38,082 bases of DNA from Kangiellaceae bacterium (GCA_016743995.1 JADGFG010000016.1:1-38082); one strand, 5' to 3'. Numbered from the stretch's first letter, positions 8,714 through 16,486 are shown. Notes: generated by a model not told the origin, from the letters alone. Program-made: numbers and translations.

Positions 8714-9832
8714 CTATTGATTGGAAAGGACTGCTTTTTCATAGAGGGAGTGGTATTGATTTAATACAACCTCTTCATGAAAGTTTTGTTTAAAATGTTT
8801 TTTCCCTGCCTGACCCAGCTTACAACGATATTCATGAGAAGAAGCCATTTTTATGATGGCTCTGGCATAAGCTTCTACGTCATCACTTTTTACAACAAGG
8901 CCTGTTTTTTCGTGACAGACCGTTTCACTAATTCCGCCCACATCAGTGGCTATTACAGGCATGGCAATTCGCATTGCTTCTAATATGGCGATTGAGATGC
9001 CTTCGTAAAAAGAAGAAATAACAAATACATCTTTTGTAGCAAGTAGTGGTGTTATATCGCTGATAAAACCCTTGAAAATGACATGCTCTGTCAATTCCAG
9101 TTGATTAACCAGTGTTTTGAGTGGTTGCATCTGAGGGCCGTCACCAGCGATTGTCAGGCGAATCTGGTTATTGGTTTTTACGGCAATATTGAGAGCCTGT
9201 ATTAACAAGGGTAAGTTTTTAACTTCTGCTAAACGGCCCACGGAGATTAATTCAATATAACGATTATCTGTTTTTTGTAAGGCCTCAATTGCTTCCAGAT
9301 TCTCGACATCTTTAATTCCATTATGAATCGTTTGTAAGACCTTTTTACTGATTTTGATATCATCGCTAATATATTGTTTAATAGAATTTGAAACCGGTAC
9401 AATCTTGAATGTCTTGCGTGAAGCAATTCTTTCGAGTTGATGACGAATTGCAATTTTTATGCTGGATTTCCAGTTGTCAGCATAATGAGTGTACTGGCCG
9501 TGTACCGTATGAATTAATTCTGCCCTGCCTGACTGGTGTGTTGCGAGTGCAGATTCCAGGTAAACGCCCCAGTCATGACTGTGTACAATATCGACTTTGT
9601 TATCAATAATAATCTGTTTGAGTTTTTTAGGAAGAGACAGGCTGTTGCCTTCTCCACCGTCGAGAAAATGAACCTGAATGTTATCGCTGACCTGCGCTAA
9701 TAACTCCCCTTTTCTTTTGGTCAGACAAATACTGACTTTAAAAGAGTTGCACATGCCATTAGCCAGGTGTAATACGACTTTTTCGGCACCGCCGAATTCA
9801 AGGGATTCTATAATATGAAGAACATGCGGCAT
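8714..9832 (-). CDS. GT4 family glycosyltransferase
   Basis: A second GT-B fold, GT4-type glycosyltransferase (372 residues). The N-terminus HVLHIIESLEFGGAEKVVLH carries the classical 'GGAE' acceptor-side loop, and DIVHSHDWGVY is typical of the family. The donor domain has ISVGRLAEVKNLPLLIQAL, IAGDGPQM and SSFYEGISIAILEAMRIAMP with the E-x7-E pair, then VGGISETV. It converges on the other GT4 gene and lies 15 bases downstream of the EamA-like gene, so it is probably the last gene of the minus-strand operon that begins with the HAD-UbiA fusion. Sugar specificity cannot be read from the sequence. Confidence 0.87.
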   Translation of the reverse strand: MPHVLHIIESLEFGGAEKVVLHLANGMCNSFKVSICLTKRKGELLAQVSDNIQVHFLDGGEGNSLSLPKKLKQIIIDNKVDIVHSHDWGVYLESALATHQSGRAELIHTVHGQYTHYADNWKSSIKIAIRHQLERIASRKTFKIVPVSNSIKQYISDDIKISKKVLQTIHNGIKDVENLEAIEALQKTDNRYIELISVGRLAEVKNLPLLIQALNIAVKTNNQIRLTIAGDGPQMQPLKTLVNQLELTEHVIFKGFISDITPLLATKDVFVISSFYEGISIAILEAMRIAMPVIATDVGGISETVCHEKTGLVVKSDDVEAYARAIIKMASSHEYRCKLGQAGKKHFKQNFHEEVVLNQYHSLYEKAVLSNQ

Positions 9833-9847
9833 AGTCAGACCAGATTA

Positions 9848-10228
9848 TTAACTGTTAGAAACAAGAACTACGCCGGCGGCAACCAACAAAGTGCCTACAA
9901 TTTTTACTGCCGATACTGATTCATTCAGCATAAATACGCCCAGTATCATTGTGATGATAAAACCGATGCCAACAAATGGATAAGCCGTACTCACTTCAAT
10001 TTTGCTTAATACAAATAGCCAGACAAATGCGCCAAGTCCATACATAGTTAAACCAGAAATGACATAGGGGTTCATCATAATGCTGAAAATAATTTTTATC
10101 TTGCTGCTATTTTCGTTATTGAGAATTTCCTGAAGCGCAGGGTTAATCATTCCATGTCGAAGTGATATTTGTGCAATAGCAGAGAGAGCGACACTGAAAA
10201 AAATCAGAGAAAACAGTTTAATAGACAT
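9848..10228 (-). CDS. small EamA/SMR-like four-helix membrane protein
   Basis: A 126-residue protein with four predicted membrane helices (about residues 3-20, 48-72, 76-96 and 100-122), resembling half-size drug/metabolite transporters such as SMR proteins and the ArnE/ArnF flippase subunits. The last helix pair, STAYPFVGIGFIITMILGVF and SAVKIVGTLLVAAGVVLVS, is the most family-like. Its ATG overlaps the stop codon of the HAD-UbiA gene (TAATG), implying translational coupling. With that neighbour, a job in flipping a polyprenyl-phosphate-linked sugar across the inner membrane is attractive, but this is inference; export of a small amine cannot be excluded. Confidence 0.7.
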   Translation of the reverse strand: MSIKLFSLIFFSVALSAIAQISLRHGMINPALQEILNNENSSKIKIIFSIMMNPYVISGLTMYGLGAFVWLFVLSKIEVSTAYPFVGIGFIITMILGVFMLNESVSAVKIVGTLLVAAGVVLVSNS

Positions 10229-11670
10229 TAAATAGCCCCTAAAACAATGATGGCGACAAGTAGCGCTATATACCGACTACCTCTGTCTTTAATTGAAAAA
10301 ACGATGGGGTCATCATCCATTTCGCCACGAGCCGTTTTTAACCAGACTCGGCTAATCCAGTATAAAAAGGCTGGGCAGATTAACCAGAGTACCTGAGGAT
10401 TAGAGTAGTGTTCTATAACATCTTTACTATTAATAAAGAATGCAATAACCAGTACTGCCGTATAGCCGCTGGCAGTTCCCATTGCCTGAAGGCTCTCTAA
10501 ATCTGTCGTATTGTAATCTCTTCCATCGGAGCAGCTTTTTCCTCTGCTACGCAGCGAATAGAGCTCAGAGCAGCGTTTAACCAGAGCGAGACTTAAAAAG
10601 ATAAACATCGAAAAAGCCAGTAACCAGAAAGAAGGTTCTACACCGACAATGGCTGCTCCGGCAATTACTCTAATTGTATACAGGCTGGCCAGAAGTACGA
10701 CATCTATTAGCACATAAGCTTTTAAGATTGTTGAATAGGACAGGGTCATTATCAGGTAAACAAATAACACCGCAAAGAAATAAATAGAAACGTACCAGGC
10801 AATAAGAAAGCTGATTATGACCAGCGCCAATAACATGATGACGCCTGTTAATATAGAAAGATTACCCGCAGCAAAGGGGCGGTTACATTTTCTGGGGTGA
10901 TTGCGATCAGATTCCAGATCGAGCATATCATTTAGTAGATAAACACTGGACGCAGTCAGGCTAAAGGATAAAAATCCAGCAAGCACTAGCCAGATGGCTC
11001 CTGTACCCCATAATTGTGCAGTTAAAAATGGGACGAAAATAAGCAGGTTTTTTACCCACTGATGGACTCTGATAGCTTTAATAGTCGATTTTATCGGGTT
11101 ACTTTTATCAATAAAAGTTTGCTCTATATGGGTTAGCTTTGCGGTTTTTTTCTCGAGTCCACTGACTGGGTTAACCAGAATTGCAGAGTTTGCTTCTTTG
11201 AATATTTTCAGGTCAATATTGTCATTGCCGGCGTAAGAAAAGTGGCCATTTTCCTGTTTTTTGATTAATGCGAGCTTTTTACTGCCTGATAAATTAGTGT
11301 TTTCGTCGCTGCTGATAATGGATGAGAATATCCCAAGGTGGGCAGCAATTTTTTCTGCATACTTTTTGTTAGAAGCGGTTGCCAGTATCAGTTTTCTTCC
11401 TTTTTTATTTTCATTGATTAAAAAGGACAGAAAAGGCTGGTTATAGGGAAGAAGGTGCGGCGCTACATCCGTTTTTTCGGCTATTTTATGCTTTAACCTG
11501 GCCTTGCCTTCAAATAGCCAGAAAGGTAGAAGAAACAGGTAAAAAAAGTTGACTTTAAGCAGAGAAAATACCGACTCATACAGTAAATCTGACTTTATCA
11601 GCGTACCATCCAGATCAACATAAAGAGGGGTAGCCGAACTATCTGGCTTTACGCCCGGTTCTAAATCCAT
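10228..11670 (-). CDS. HAD phosphatase-UbiA prenyltransferase fusion (decaprenyl-phosphate phosphoribosyltransferase-like)
   Basis: A fusion of an N-terminal haloacid-dehalogenase phosphatase domain (about residues 14-180) and a C-terminal UbiA-type membrane domain (about 195-480). The HAD part has DLDGT (D19, D21), the LATAS threonine motif II and YAGNDNID, motif IV. The UbiA part has N247-D248-x2-D251-x3-D255 followed by HPRKCNRPFAAG, and a second aspartate motif DGRDYNTTD. The 'NDxxDxxxDxxHPxKxxRPxAAG' form is closer to decaprenyl-phosphate 5-phosphoribosyltransferases than to quinone UbiA enzymes. The fused phosphatase could remove the 5-phosphate from the product. The likely role is therefore making polyprenyl-phosphate ribose (or a derived pentose) for cell-surface glycans. 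It is the first gene of a three-gene minus-strand unit. Confidence 0.8.
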   Translation of the reverse strand: MDLEPGVKPDSSATPLYVDLDGTLIKSDLLYESVFSLLKVNFFYLFLLPFWLFEGKARLKHKIAEKTDVAPHLLPYNQPFLSFLINENKKGRKLILATASNKKYAEKIAAHLGIFSSIISSDENTNLSGSKKLALIKKQENGHFSYAGNDNIDLKIFKEANSAILVNPVSGLEKKTAKLTHIEQTFIDKSNPIKSTIKAIRVHQWVKNLLIFVPFLTAQLWGTGAIWLVLAGFLSFSLTASSVYLLNDMLDLESDRNHPRKCNRPFAAGNLSILTGVIMLLALVIISFLIAWYVSIYFFAVLFVYLIMTLSYSTILKAYVLIDVVLLASLYTIRVIAGAAIVGVEPSFWLLAFSMFIFLSLALVKRCSELYSLRSRGKSCSDGRDYNTTDLESLQAMGTASGYTAVLVIAFFINSKDVIEHYSNPQVLWLICPAFLYWISRVWLKTARGEMDDDPIVFSIKDRGSRYIALLVAIIVLGAI

Positions 11671-11808
11671 TATTTTTCCATCTGCTAATTTGTCGTTTTA
11701 TTTCAATCGGTTCGATTAAAGCGTAGCTGATGATTCTAACATAAAGTTTTTTTCTTCCAAATAATAAATGAGTTAAAGTACGATGTTATCGGGCTTATCG
11801 TTACGTTA

Positions 11809-12210
11809 TTAACCTTCTGGTATCGCCGCTTGGGCAATAAGCAAGTCATTTTCTATGCTTGAGCCAGAAACGCCGATTGCTGCGATGACTTCTCCTGCTT
11901 TGTTTTTTATTGGTAAGCCCCCGGCAAAAGTGATTAAACCATTGTTTGAGTGCTCTATATTAAATAAGGGGCCACCAGGTAGTGATTTTTTTCCCAGTAA
12001 ATGACTGGGTTTTTGAAAAAGCGCAGCGGTTTTTGCTTTTTTGATGGCAATATCAATTGCACCCAGTAATGCACTGTCCATACGTTTAAACGCGATAAGG
12101 TGCCCAGACATATCTACCACCGCAAGGTTGACAGAAACCTCTGATTCTTCCGCTTTTTTCTGACTTAGTGCTAATAGTGATTCTGCTTCTTTGAGAGTTA
12201 GTCGGTTCAT
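11809..12210 (-). CDS. GlcG/HbpS family (DUF336) protein
   Basis: A 133-residue protein of the GlcG/HbpS (former DUF336) family, small alpha-beta proteins some of which bind haem or corrinoids; their roles are mostly unsettled. Family features are LTLKEAESLLALSQKKAEE at the start, VNLAVVDMSGHLIAFKRMD, an alanine/lysine-rich helix (DIAIKKAKTAALF), then GGLPIKNKAGEVIAAIGVSG with the closing GSSIENDLLIAQAA. No signal peptide is seen, so it should be cytoplasmic. It stands alone, not next to glycolate genes. The ATG has no good ribosome binding site; ATCGATAA lies just upstream, as in the SDR gene. Confidence 0.85.
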   Translation of the reverse strand: MNRLTLKEAESLLALSQKKAEESEVSVNLAVVDMSGHLIAFKRMDSALLGAIDIAIKKAKTAALFQKPSHLLGKKSLPGGPLFNIEHSNNGLITFAGGLPIKNKAGEVIAAIGVSGSSIENDLLIAQAAIPEG

Positions 12211-12235
12211 AAACGTTATCGATAAATGGAATATT

Positions 12236-12256
12236 AACTGATTTTATCAGTTTTTT
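12236..12256 (+). terminator. terminator-like hairpin with T-tract
   Basis: A 7-base perfect stem (aactgat/atcagtt) with a TTT loop followed by four more T. It points in the plus direction although the adjacent glcG-like gene is on the minus strand, so it would stop transcription antisense to that gene or act as an attenuator for something downstream. The stem is AT-rich and weak. Confidence 0.3.
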
Positions 12257-12300
12257 AGCTATTATTAAAAAGTAAGTACAGATTAATCGCAGGAGGTTTG

Positions 12301-12408
12301 TTGATATTTACTATAGCGGGCCTGCGCTTGCTGCTCGGTAAACCAGTGATGCTGACGAGATTTATTATTAGTAATGCGGCTTCAGTATTATTGTCATTTC
12401 TCTGGTGA
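12301..12408 (+). other. possible 35-residue hydrophobic small ORF with AGGAGG site
   Basis: A TTG-started frame of 35 codons ending in TGA; the peptide begins MIFTIAGLRLLLGKPVMLTR and ends SVLLSFLW. It would be strongly hydrophobic with a few basic residues, as expected for a small membrane protein. AGGAGG (12291-12296) sits four bases before the TTG, slightly close but nearly perfect in sequence. No homologue is recognised and chance is possible. Confidence 0.22.
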
Positions 12409-12589
12409 GTTAACAGGCTTCTGGTGTAAAAAACAGAGTAAGTGATTATCTGGTCTATAATGTAAAAAGAATATAGCGACAGGTGAGTAATGACAAATAG
12501 GCTGTCTGTTTTTGTCAGTCCGTTTTCTTCGTATGAACTGTTTGTAGTGTGTCGTTTTTTAGCATGTAATAAATGATAGGAATTTAGAC

Positions 12590-14233
12590 GTGAACTGGTT
12601 AAATAACTTCGGATTCAGAGTAAAAATGGCAATACCTGTTGGTATCGTATTGCTGATATTTATGGTTATTTTTGGCTTCATTTATAAAGCTTTTAATACG
12701 CAAATTCGTATTAATAATGTGCTTATTGATGAAGTACAGCCGGTACTGAATAATTTTGAGGATGGATACAGAGATATGTATCAGATGATCACCGCTGCGC
12801 GAGGTATGCTACTTGCCGGGGGTGATGAAAGTATTATTAAATATAACCGTGAAGAATATGAGGATAATGCGCCCAAAGGGCTCAAACGTTTGACTGCTGT
12901 ACAGTCTGCAATTGACTCTGGGTTGATCCCGGCTAAAAATCAGAGCTTTCTCAATGAGTTATCGAGTAATTTTCAGTTGTGGAGGGCGCATTATGACGCC
13001 ATGTTTGCCAACCCTGCGCAAGCTGCCAACTATATCAAAGAGCATGGCGAAGAAATGGATAAACAGTTTTCGGTGATTCGAAAGCGTCTTAAAGTCGTTA
13101 GAACCAGTGTTGAAAAGGCAGATGAGGATTTACGAGCAGAAGCCGCTACTGCTGTCAGTACGGCATTGAATATTATCTGGGTTGGCTGTGGGGGAGCAAT
13201 TTTGCTGTCAATTGTGCTTGCCTGGTTCTTTTCCGGAATTCTCCTTGCACCATTGAAAAGTCTGTATAGCACAATGAAAGACATTGCTTCCGGTGAGGGG
13301 GATCTGACTCAACGTATTGTAATCAACTCAACGGACGAAATTGGACAGCTGGGAATTATGTTTAATACTTTTGTCGATAAAATTCATGGAACGGTTTCTG
13401 AAGTGGTTGACGCTTCTCAATCTCTACGTCAGGAAATGAGCAACATACAGGAAAATACGGCCAGTATTTCTCGTGGTGCGGAGTCTCAACAGCTGGAAAG
13501 TGATGCGGTGGCAACGGCAGTTCATGAAATGAGTGTCAGTTGTGAAAATGTAAGCGCAAATGCCAATAGTGCGGCAGAGGCTAGCTCCCATGCCAGTGGA
13601 GAGGCTGATACAGCACAAGATACGTTAAATACGACAGTCAACTCTATTAATAGTCTGGCAGATGATATTCAACAGGCTGGTACGGTAATTCATACCCTGG
13701 TGCAAGATGTTGGTAATATAGCCTCAATTCTGGATGTTATTCGTGGTATTGCCGATCAAACGAATCTTCTGGCTCTTAACGCCGCAATAGAGGCCGCGCG
13801 AGCAGGTGAGCAAGGTCGAGGTTTTGCTGTTGTTGCTGATGAAGTACGCTCTCTGGCCAGTAAAACTCAAGATAGTACCGGTGAAATTCAGTCAATGATT
13901 GAACGCTTGCAGCATGGTGCTAATGAAGCCGTATCGGCTATGGATGCCAGTAGAGACGGAGCTGGTCAGACCGTTGAGCAGGCAAATGCGGCTAATGTTT
14001 CGCTGGAAGCGATTAGTCGCTCCATTGGCGTGATTAACAATATGAATATTCAGATAGCGACTGCGGCGAATGAACAAAGCACAGTGAGTGAAAATGTTAA
14101 TCAGAATGTCAGAGAAATTGCTGATAATGGTAAGGATATGGTACGAGTAGTTAACAGTGCCGAAAAAGCCTGTACATCATTAGCTGAACAATGCGAGCGC
14201 CTGGATGGGCTGGTAGTGCAATTTAAAATATAA
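12590..14233 (+). CDS. methyl-accepting chemotaxis protein
   Basis: Inner-membrane chemoreceptor that signals through CheW/CheA. It starts with GTG, with AGGA about eight bases upstream. Order of parts in 547 residues: first membrane helix (about 13-33), a helical periplasmic sensor domain of four-helix-bundle type (about 35-190), second membrane helix (about 193-215), HAMP domain ([20 protein letters not shown] through [14 protein letters not shown]), then the cytoplasmic coiled-coil signalling domain. The highly conserved hairpin tip reads [20 protein letters not shown] and continues [17 protein letters not shown]. It ends in LVVQFKI with no NWETF-type CheR-tethering pentapeptide. The ligand is unknown. 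It stands alone, outside a chemotaxis operon. Confidence 0.96.
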   Translation: MNWLNNFGFRVKMAIPVGIVLLIFMVIFGFIYKAFNTQIRINNVLIDEVQPVLNNFEDGYRDMYQMITAARGMLLAGGDESIIKYNREEYEDNAPKGLKRLTAVQSAIDSGLIPAKNQSFLNELSSNFQLWRAHYDAMFANPAQAANYIKEHGEEMDKQFSVIRKRLKVVRTSVEKADEDLRAEAATAVSTALNIIWVGCGGAILLSIVLAWFFSGILLAPLKSLYSTMKDIASGEGDLTQRIVINSTDEIGQLGIMFNTFVDKIHGTVSEVVDASQSLRQEMSNIQENTASISRGAESQQLESDAVATAVHEMSVSCENVSANANSAAEASSHASGEADTAQDTLNTTVNSINSLADDIQQAGTVIHTLVQDVGNIASILDVIRGIADQTNLLALNAAIEAARAGEQGRGFAVVADEVRSLASKTQDSTGEIQSMIERLQHGANEAVSAMDASRDGAGQTVEQANAANVSLEAISRSIGVINNMNIQIATAANEQSTVSENVNQNVREIADNGKDMVRVVNSAEKACTSLAEQCERLDGLVVQFKI

Positions 14234-14264
14234 TGAAACCTTTCATGCTCACCTTTCAGGGCCC

Positions 14265-14294
14265 GCGCAAAATATATCCAGGAAGTCTGGGTAT
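14265..14294. repeat. 30-base dispersed repeat, copy A
   Basis: This sequence, starting gcgcaaaatata and ending agtctgggtat, is matched at 37560-37588 (end of nudE) with 27 identical positions, two mismatches and one gap. The core CCAG-N5-CTGG is an inverted repeat. This copy lies in the short non-coding space between the converging MCP and SDR genes. Confidence 0.7.
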
Positions 14295-14339
14295 GGAGAT
14301 AGCCTTATTGTTACCGAGTATTGAGCGGGTCAGTTCTGC

Positions 14340-15092
14340 TTAAACCGTCAATCCACCGTCGATAGCCAGACTCTGGCCTGTTATATAGCTGGCTTCTTCG
14401 CTGATAAGGTAATTAATCAGGCCTGCTACTTCTGCCGGTAAGCCAAACCTTTTCATTGGAATTCGATTGATTAGCTTATTACGTGTTGATTCATTAACCG
14501 GTGTATGATTTATGCCATCTTTTTTAATATATCCCGGTATGATGGTATTGACGGTGATTTGCTGGCTGGCTAATTGCATTGCCAATGACTTAGCCATTGC
14601 TTCCAGAGCTGCTTTAGAGGCTGCAGAAGCAGGAACAAAGGTGTCGTCCAGCTGAAAGCGATGAGCCAGAAAAGAACTAACCGCAATAATTCTTGGGCAG
14701 CTGGATTGTTGTAATAAAGGCAGGGAAAATTGAACCAGGCGATGAAAAGCTTTTAAGTTAATATCCAGAGATTTTTGTAGTGAATCATCGGATAGTTTGT
14801 CAAATGAGTGCCAGTCTGGAAACCCTGCGTTATTGACGATGACATCCAGTTTCTTCAGCTGGTCCACAATCAATGCTCTGATTTCATTAATGGTTGATTG
14901 TTCAGACAGATCGCCGATGATTGTATCTATCTGAGCACCGTTTTGTTCCAGTTCACTGACAAGCAGGTTAAGTCCCTGTTGATTACTACCCGTGTGTAAT
15001 ACCAGATGATTATTATTAGTTGCCAGTCGTCGTGCTGTTGCTGCACCAATTCCGCTGGCAGCGCCAGTGATTAGTATGGTTTTTATTGTCAT
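14340..15092 (-). CDS. short-chain dehydrogenase/reductase family protein, catalytic Tyr replaced
   Basis: A 250-residue classical-SDR fold protein. The cofactor site ITGAASGIGAATARRLA (TGxxxGxG) is intact and LHTGSN after the second strand suggests NADP(H). The structural VNNAG, the DINLKAF asparagine and the AVSS serine block are present, and the C-terminus (RFGLPAEVAGLINYLISEEA, then YITGQSLAIDGGLTV) is standard. However, the YxxxK active-site motif reads S156-A-A-S-K160: the catalytic tyrosine is serine, and the serine-to-lysine stretch is about three residues longer than in FabG. It may have altered chemistry or a non-catalytic role. Stand-alone minus-strand gene; no clear ribosome binding site, ATCGATAA lies seven bases before the ATG. 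Confidence 0.88.
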   Translation of the reverse strand: MTIKTILITGAASGIGAATARRLATNNNHLVLHTGSNQQGLNLLVSELEQNGAQIDTIIGDLSEQSTINEIRALIVDQLKKLDVIVNNAGFPDWHSFDKLSDDSLQKSLDINLKAFHRLVQFSLPLLQQSSCPRIIAVSSFLAHRFQLDDTFVPASAASKAALEAMAKSLAMQLASQQITVNTIIPGYIKKDGINHTPVNESTRNKLINRIPMKRFGLPAEVAGLINYLISEEASYITGQSLAIDGGLTV

Positions 15093-15270
15093 GGTCTTTA
15101 TCGATAGAAATAACAGGAATATTAATTGGAATAGTCTGTATCGGCAATCATTATTTATTTTCGTCTAAAAACAGAAAAAACTGGCTTTAATCCTTGCCCC
15201 GGTTTTTTTAACTGGACTGTTGAGCAGAAACTAAAAAAGAAGCTTAAAATTGCTTAATATTTCTTTAAGC

Positions 15271-15304
15271 AAAAAAGCCGCGAACAATGTTGCTGGCGGC
15301 TTTT
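15271..15304 (-). terminator. intrinsic terminator of the TonB-like gene
   Basis: A perfect 9-base stem (aaaagccgc at 15273-15281, gcggctttt at 15296-15304) with a 14-base loop. Read on the minus strand the GC-rich stem is followed by a run of T, just downstream of the TonB-like stop at 15330. Confidence 0.82.
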
Positions 15305-15329
15305 AACCTTAATGACTAATTCAATAAGT

Positions 15330-15953
15330 CTATTTTTCTTCCAGCTTAAAATCTAATGTCACCGTTTGATCATAAACCATAACAGCCACATTATTTTCTC
15401 GTTGTGGTTGATACTTCCATTTTCTAACGGCTTTTTTAGCATTTCTCTCAAAATAACCTTTCGGTTTTGAGTTCACTACCTTAACATTAACCGGGCTACC
15501 CTTCTCATTAATATCGAACTTTAACGTAATATTGCCTTCTATATGATTCATGGCTGCTTTACGAGGATAAAGCGGTTCAATGCGTACTTTAGGCATTAAT
15601 GCGTCATTTCCCTCTTGATAAACAGGTACCAGCTCTCTTTCAATTAAATTATCTCCGGTACTCGGAGTATAACTCGGTAACTTAGCGGTATTAATTACGG
15701 GCCTGATTCTTTTATTTTCGTTATGACTGGTAATTGATTCCGCTGGAAGCGTTACTGGTTTAATAAGCTCTGGAGGAGGTTTTCGACTGGGTGGCTGTTT
15801 TGGTGGATCAATTTTTTTAATGACATTAACAGGAATAACAGGAATTTCTATTGTTTCAACCGCTTTAACTTCAGTGTTAATTAGTGTATTCATTAAAACA
15901 AAAAGTAAAAAGGAAAAAATAACGGCTAATAATAGCGCAACAACATTTTTCAT
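15330..15953 (-). CDS. TonB-like energy transducer
   Basis: Inner-membrane-anchored periplasm-spanning protein of the TonB family, which passes proton-motive energy from ExbB/ExbD to outer-membrane receptors. One N-terminal membrane helix (VVALLLAVIFSFLLFVLM) is followed by a proline-rich stretch (KKIDPPKQPPSRKPPPELIK) and a C-terminal TonB domain: RIEPLYPRKAAMNHIEGNIT, then VNSKPKGYFERNAKKAVRKW with KYQP. The second of two ATGs is chosen because AAGGAG lies six bases before it; the first ATG (at 15959) directly abuts that site. The helix lacks the SxxxH motif common in E. coli-type TonB, in line with TonB2-like variants. No exbB, exbD or receptor gene is nearby, so it is an orphan here. Confidence 0.85.
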   Translation of the reverse strand: MKNVVALLLAVIFSFLLFVLMNTLINTEVKAVETIEIPVIPVNVIKKIDPPKQPPSRKPPPELIKPVTLPAESITSHNENKRIRPVINTAKLPSYTPSTGDNLIERELVPVYQEGNDALMPKVRIEPLYPRKAAMNHIEGNITLKFDINEKGSPVNVKVVNSKPKGYFERNAKKAVRKWKYQPQRENNVAVMVYDQTVTLDFKLEEK

Positions 15954-16393
15954 AAACATCTCCTTAATTTATGGTTTTTCCAACTTTCTATTACAGACTA
16001 CAAAGCTCTTTCACCTCTGTCAATGTTTTTAAAACAAGAAAAAACATTCATTCTCTGAGTATTGAAACCAACATTCAACGAAATTGCCAAGTTTTTCAAG
16101 TCAAGCAGTCACTTTTGAACATTTAAATAAATCGATTAATTATGCTTGATTTATAAGCCTTTTATTTCTTTTTAAGAAGTTAATGAATCAATTGTGTTGA
16201 TAAGTTTATTTTCACTTTTTGTCAAGACCGTTTCACATTGTTTAATTATTATGCTTTTTATGTTGTTCGAAAGTTTTACATTGAATTGTTGTGACAAATA
16301 GTACTTTTATTTCTATTTGAATATTTCTGTACCAGAGACTCCTGAATCTTTCTATGGTGCTATAATTAAATTTATTTTTGTCAAGTTCTTGTT
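15954..16393. promoter_or_regulatory. AT-rich divergent intergenic region, tonB-like/HD-GYP
   Basis: About 430 very AT-rich bases. It holds the AAGGAG ribosome binding site for the TonB-like gene (around 15960-15966) and the extended -10 promoter for the HD-GYP gene. The 11-mer tttttgtcaag occurs twice (16216-16226 and 16375-16385). No further gene is seen. Confidence 0.45.
16358..16366 (+). promoter_or_regulatory. extended -10 promoter of the HD-GYP gene
   Basis: TGCTATAAT is a perfect extended -10 element (TGn followed by TATAAT). No -35 match is obvious, as is common for extended -10 promoters. Transcription would start near 16373, about 20 bases before the ATG at 16394, which supports that ATG as the original start of the gene. 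Confidence 0.55.
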
Positions 16394-16486
16394 ATGTCTG
16401 ATGTTCGAAAAGTTCCGCTGGAAAAGCTTAAAACGGGAATGTATGTGACAGGTGTTGTTGACCGGTCAAAAAAAAATAAGGATTAA
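16394..16486 (+). other. out-of-frame 5' end of the HD-GYP gene (30 codons)
   Basis: From ATG 16394 the frame reads MSDVRKVPLEKLKTGMYVTG, then VVDRSKK, and hits a TAA at 16484 after a run of nine A (16468-16476). Removing one A joins it in frame to the main HD-GYP frame (DRSKK then IRIKSPGKIRS), restoring a typical DUF3391 N-terminus ('xPxxxLxxGMYV'). It is therefore the true gene start, now separated by a +1 shift. Confidence 0.8.

Larger units (their letters stand above)
12211..12589. promoter_or_regulatory. divergent intergenic region, glcG-like/MCP
   Basis: About 380 bases. A perfect hairpin aactgat-ttt-atcagtt (12236-12252) followed by a T-run, a strong AGGAGG at 12291 before a 35-codon TTG-started frame, a TATAAT at 12456-12461 without a convincing -35 that may serve the MCP gene, and an inverted repeat tgacaaa/tttgtca (12491-12497, 12511-12517) in the presumed MCP leader. 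Confidence 0.4.

Noticed and set aside
12491-12517. Possible riboswitch in the MCP leader
   Set aside because: Only one short inverted repeat is present; I could not match it to a known riboswitch consensus such as the cyclic-di-GMP ones.
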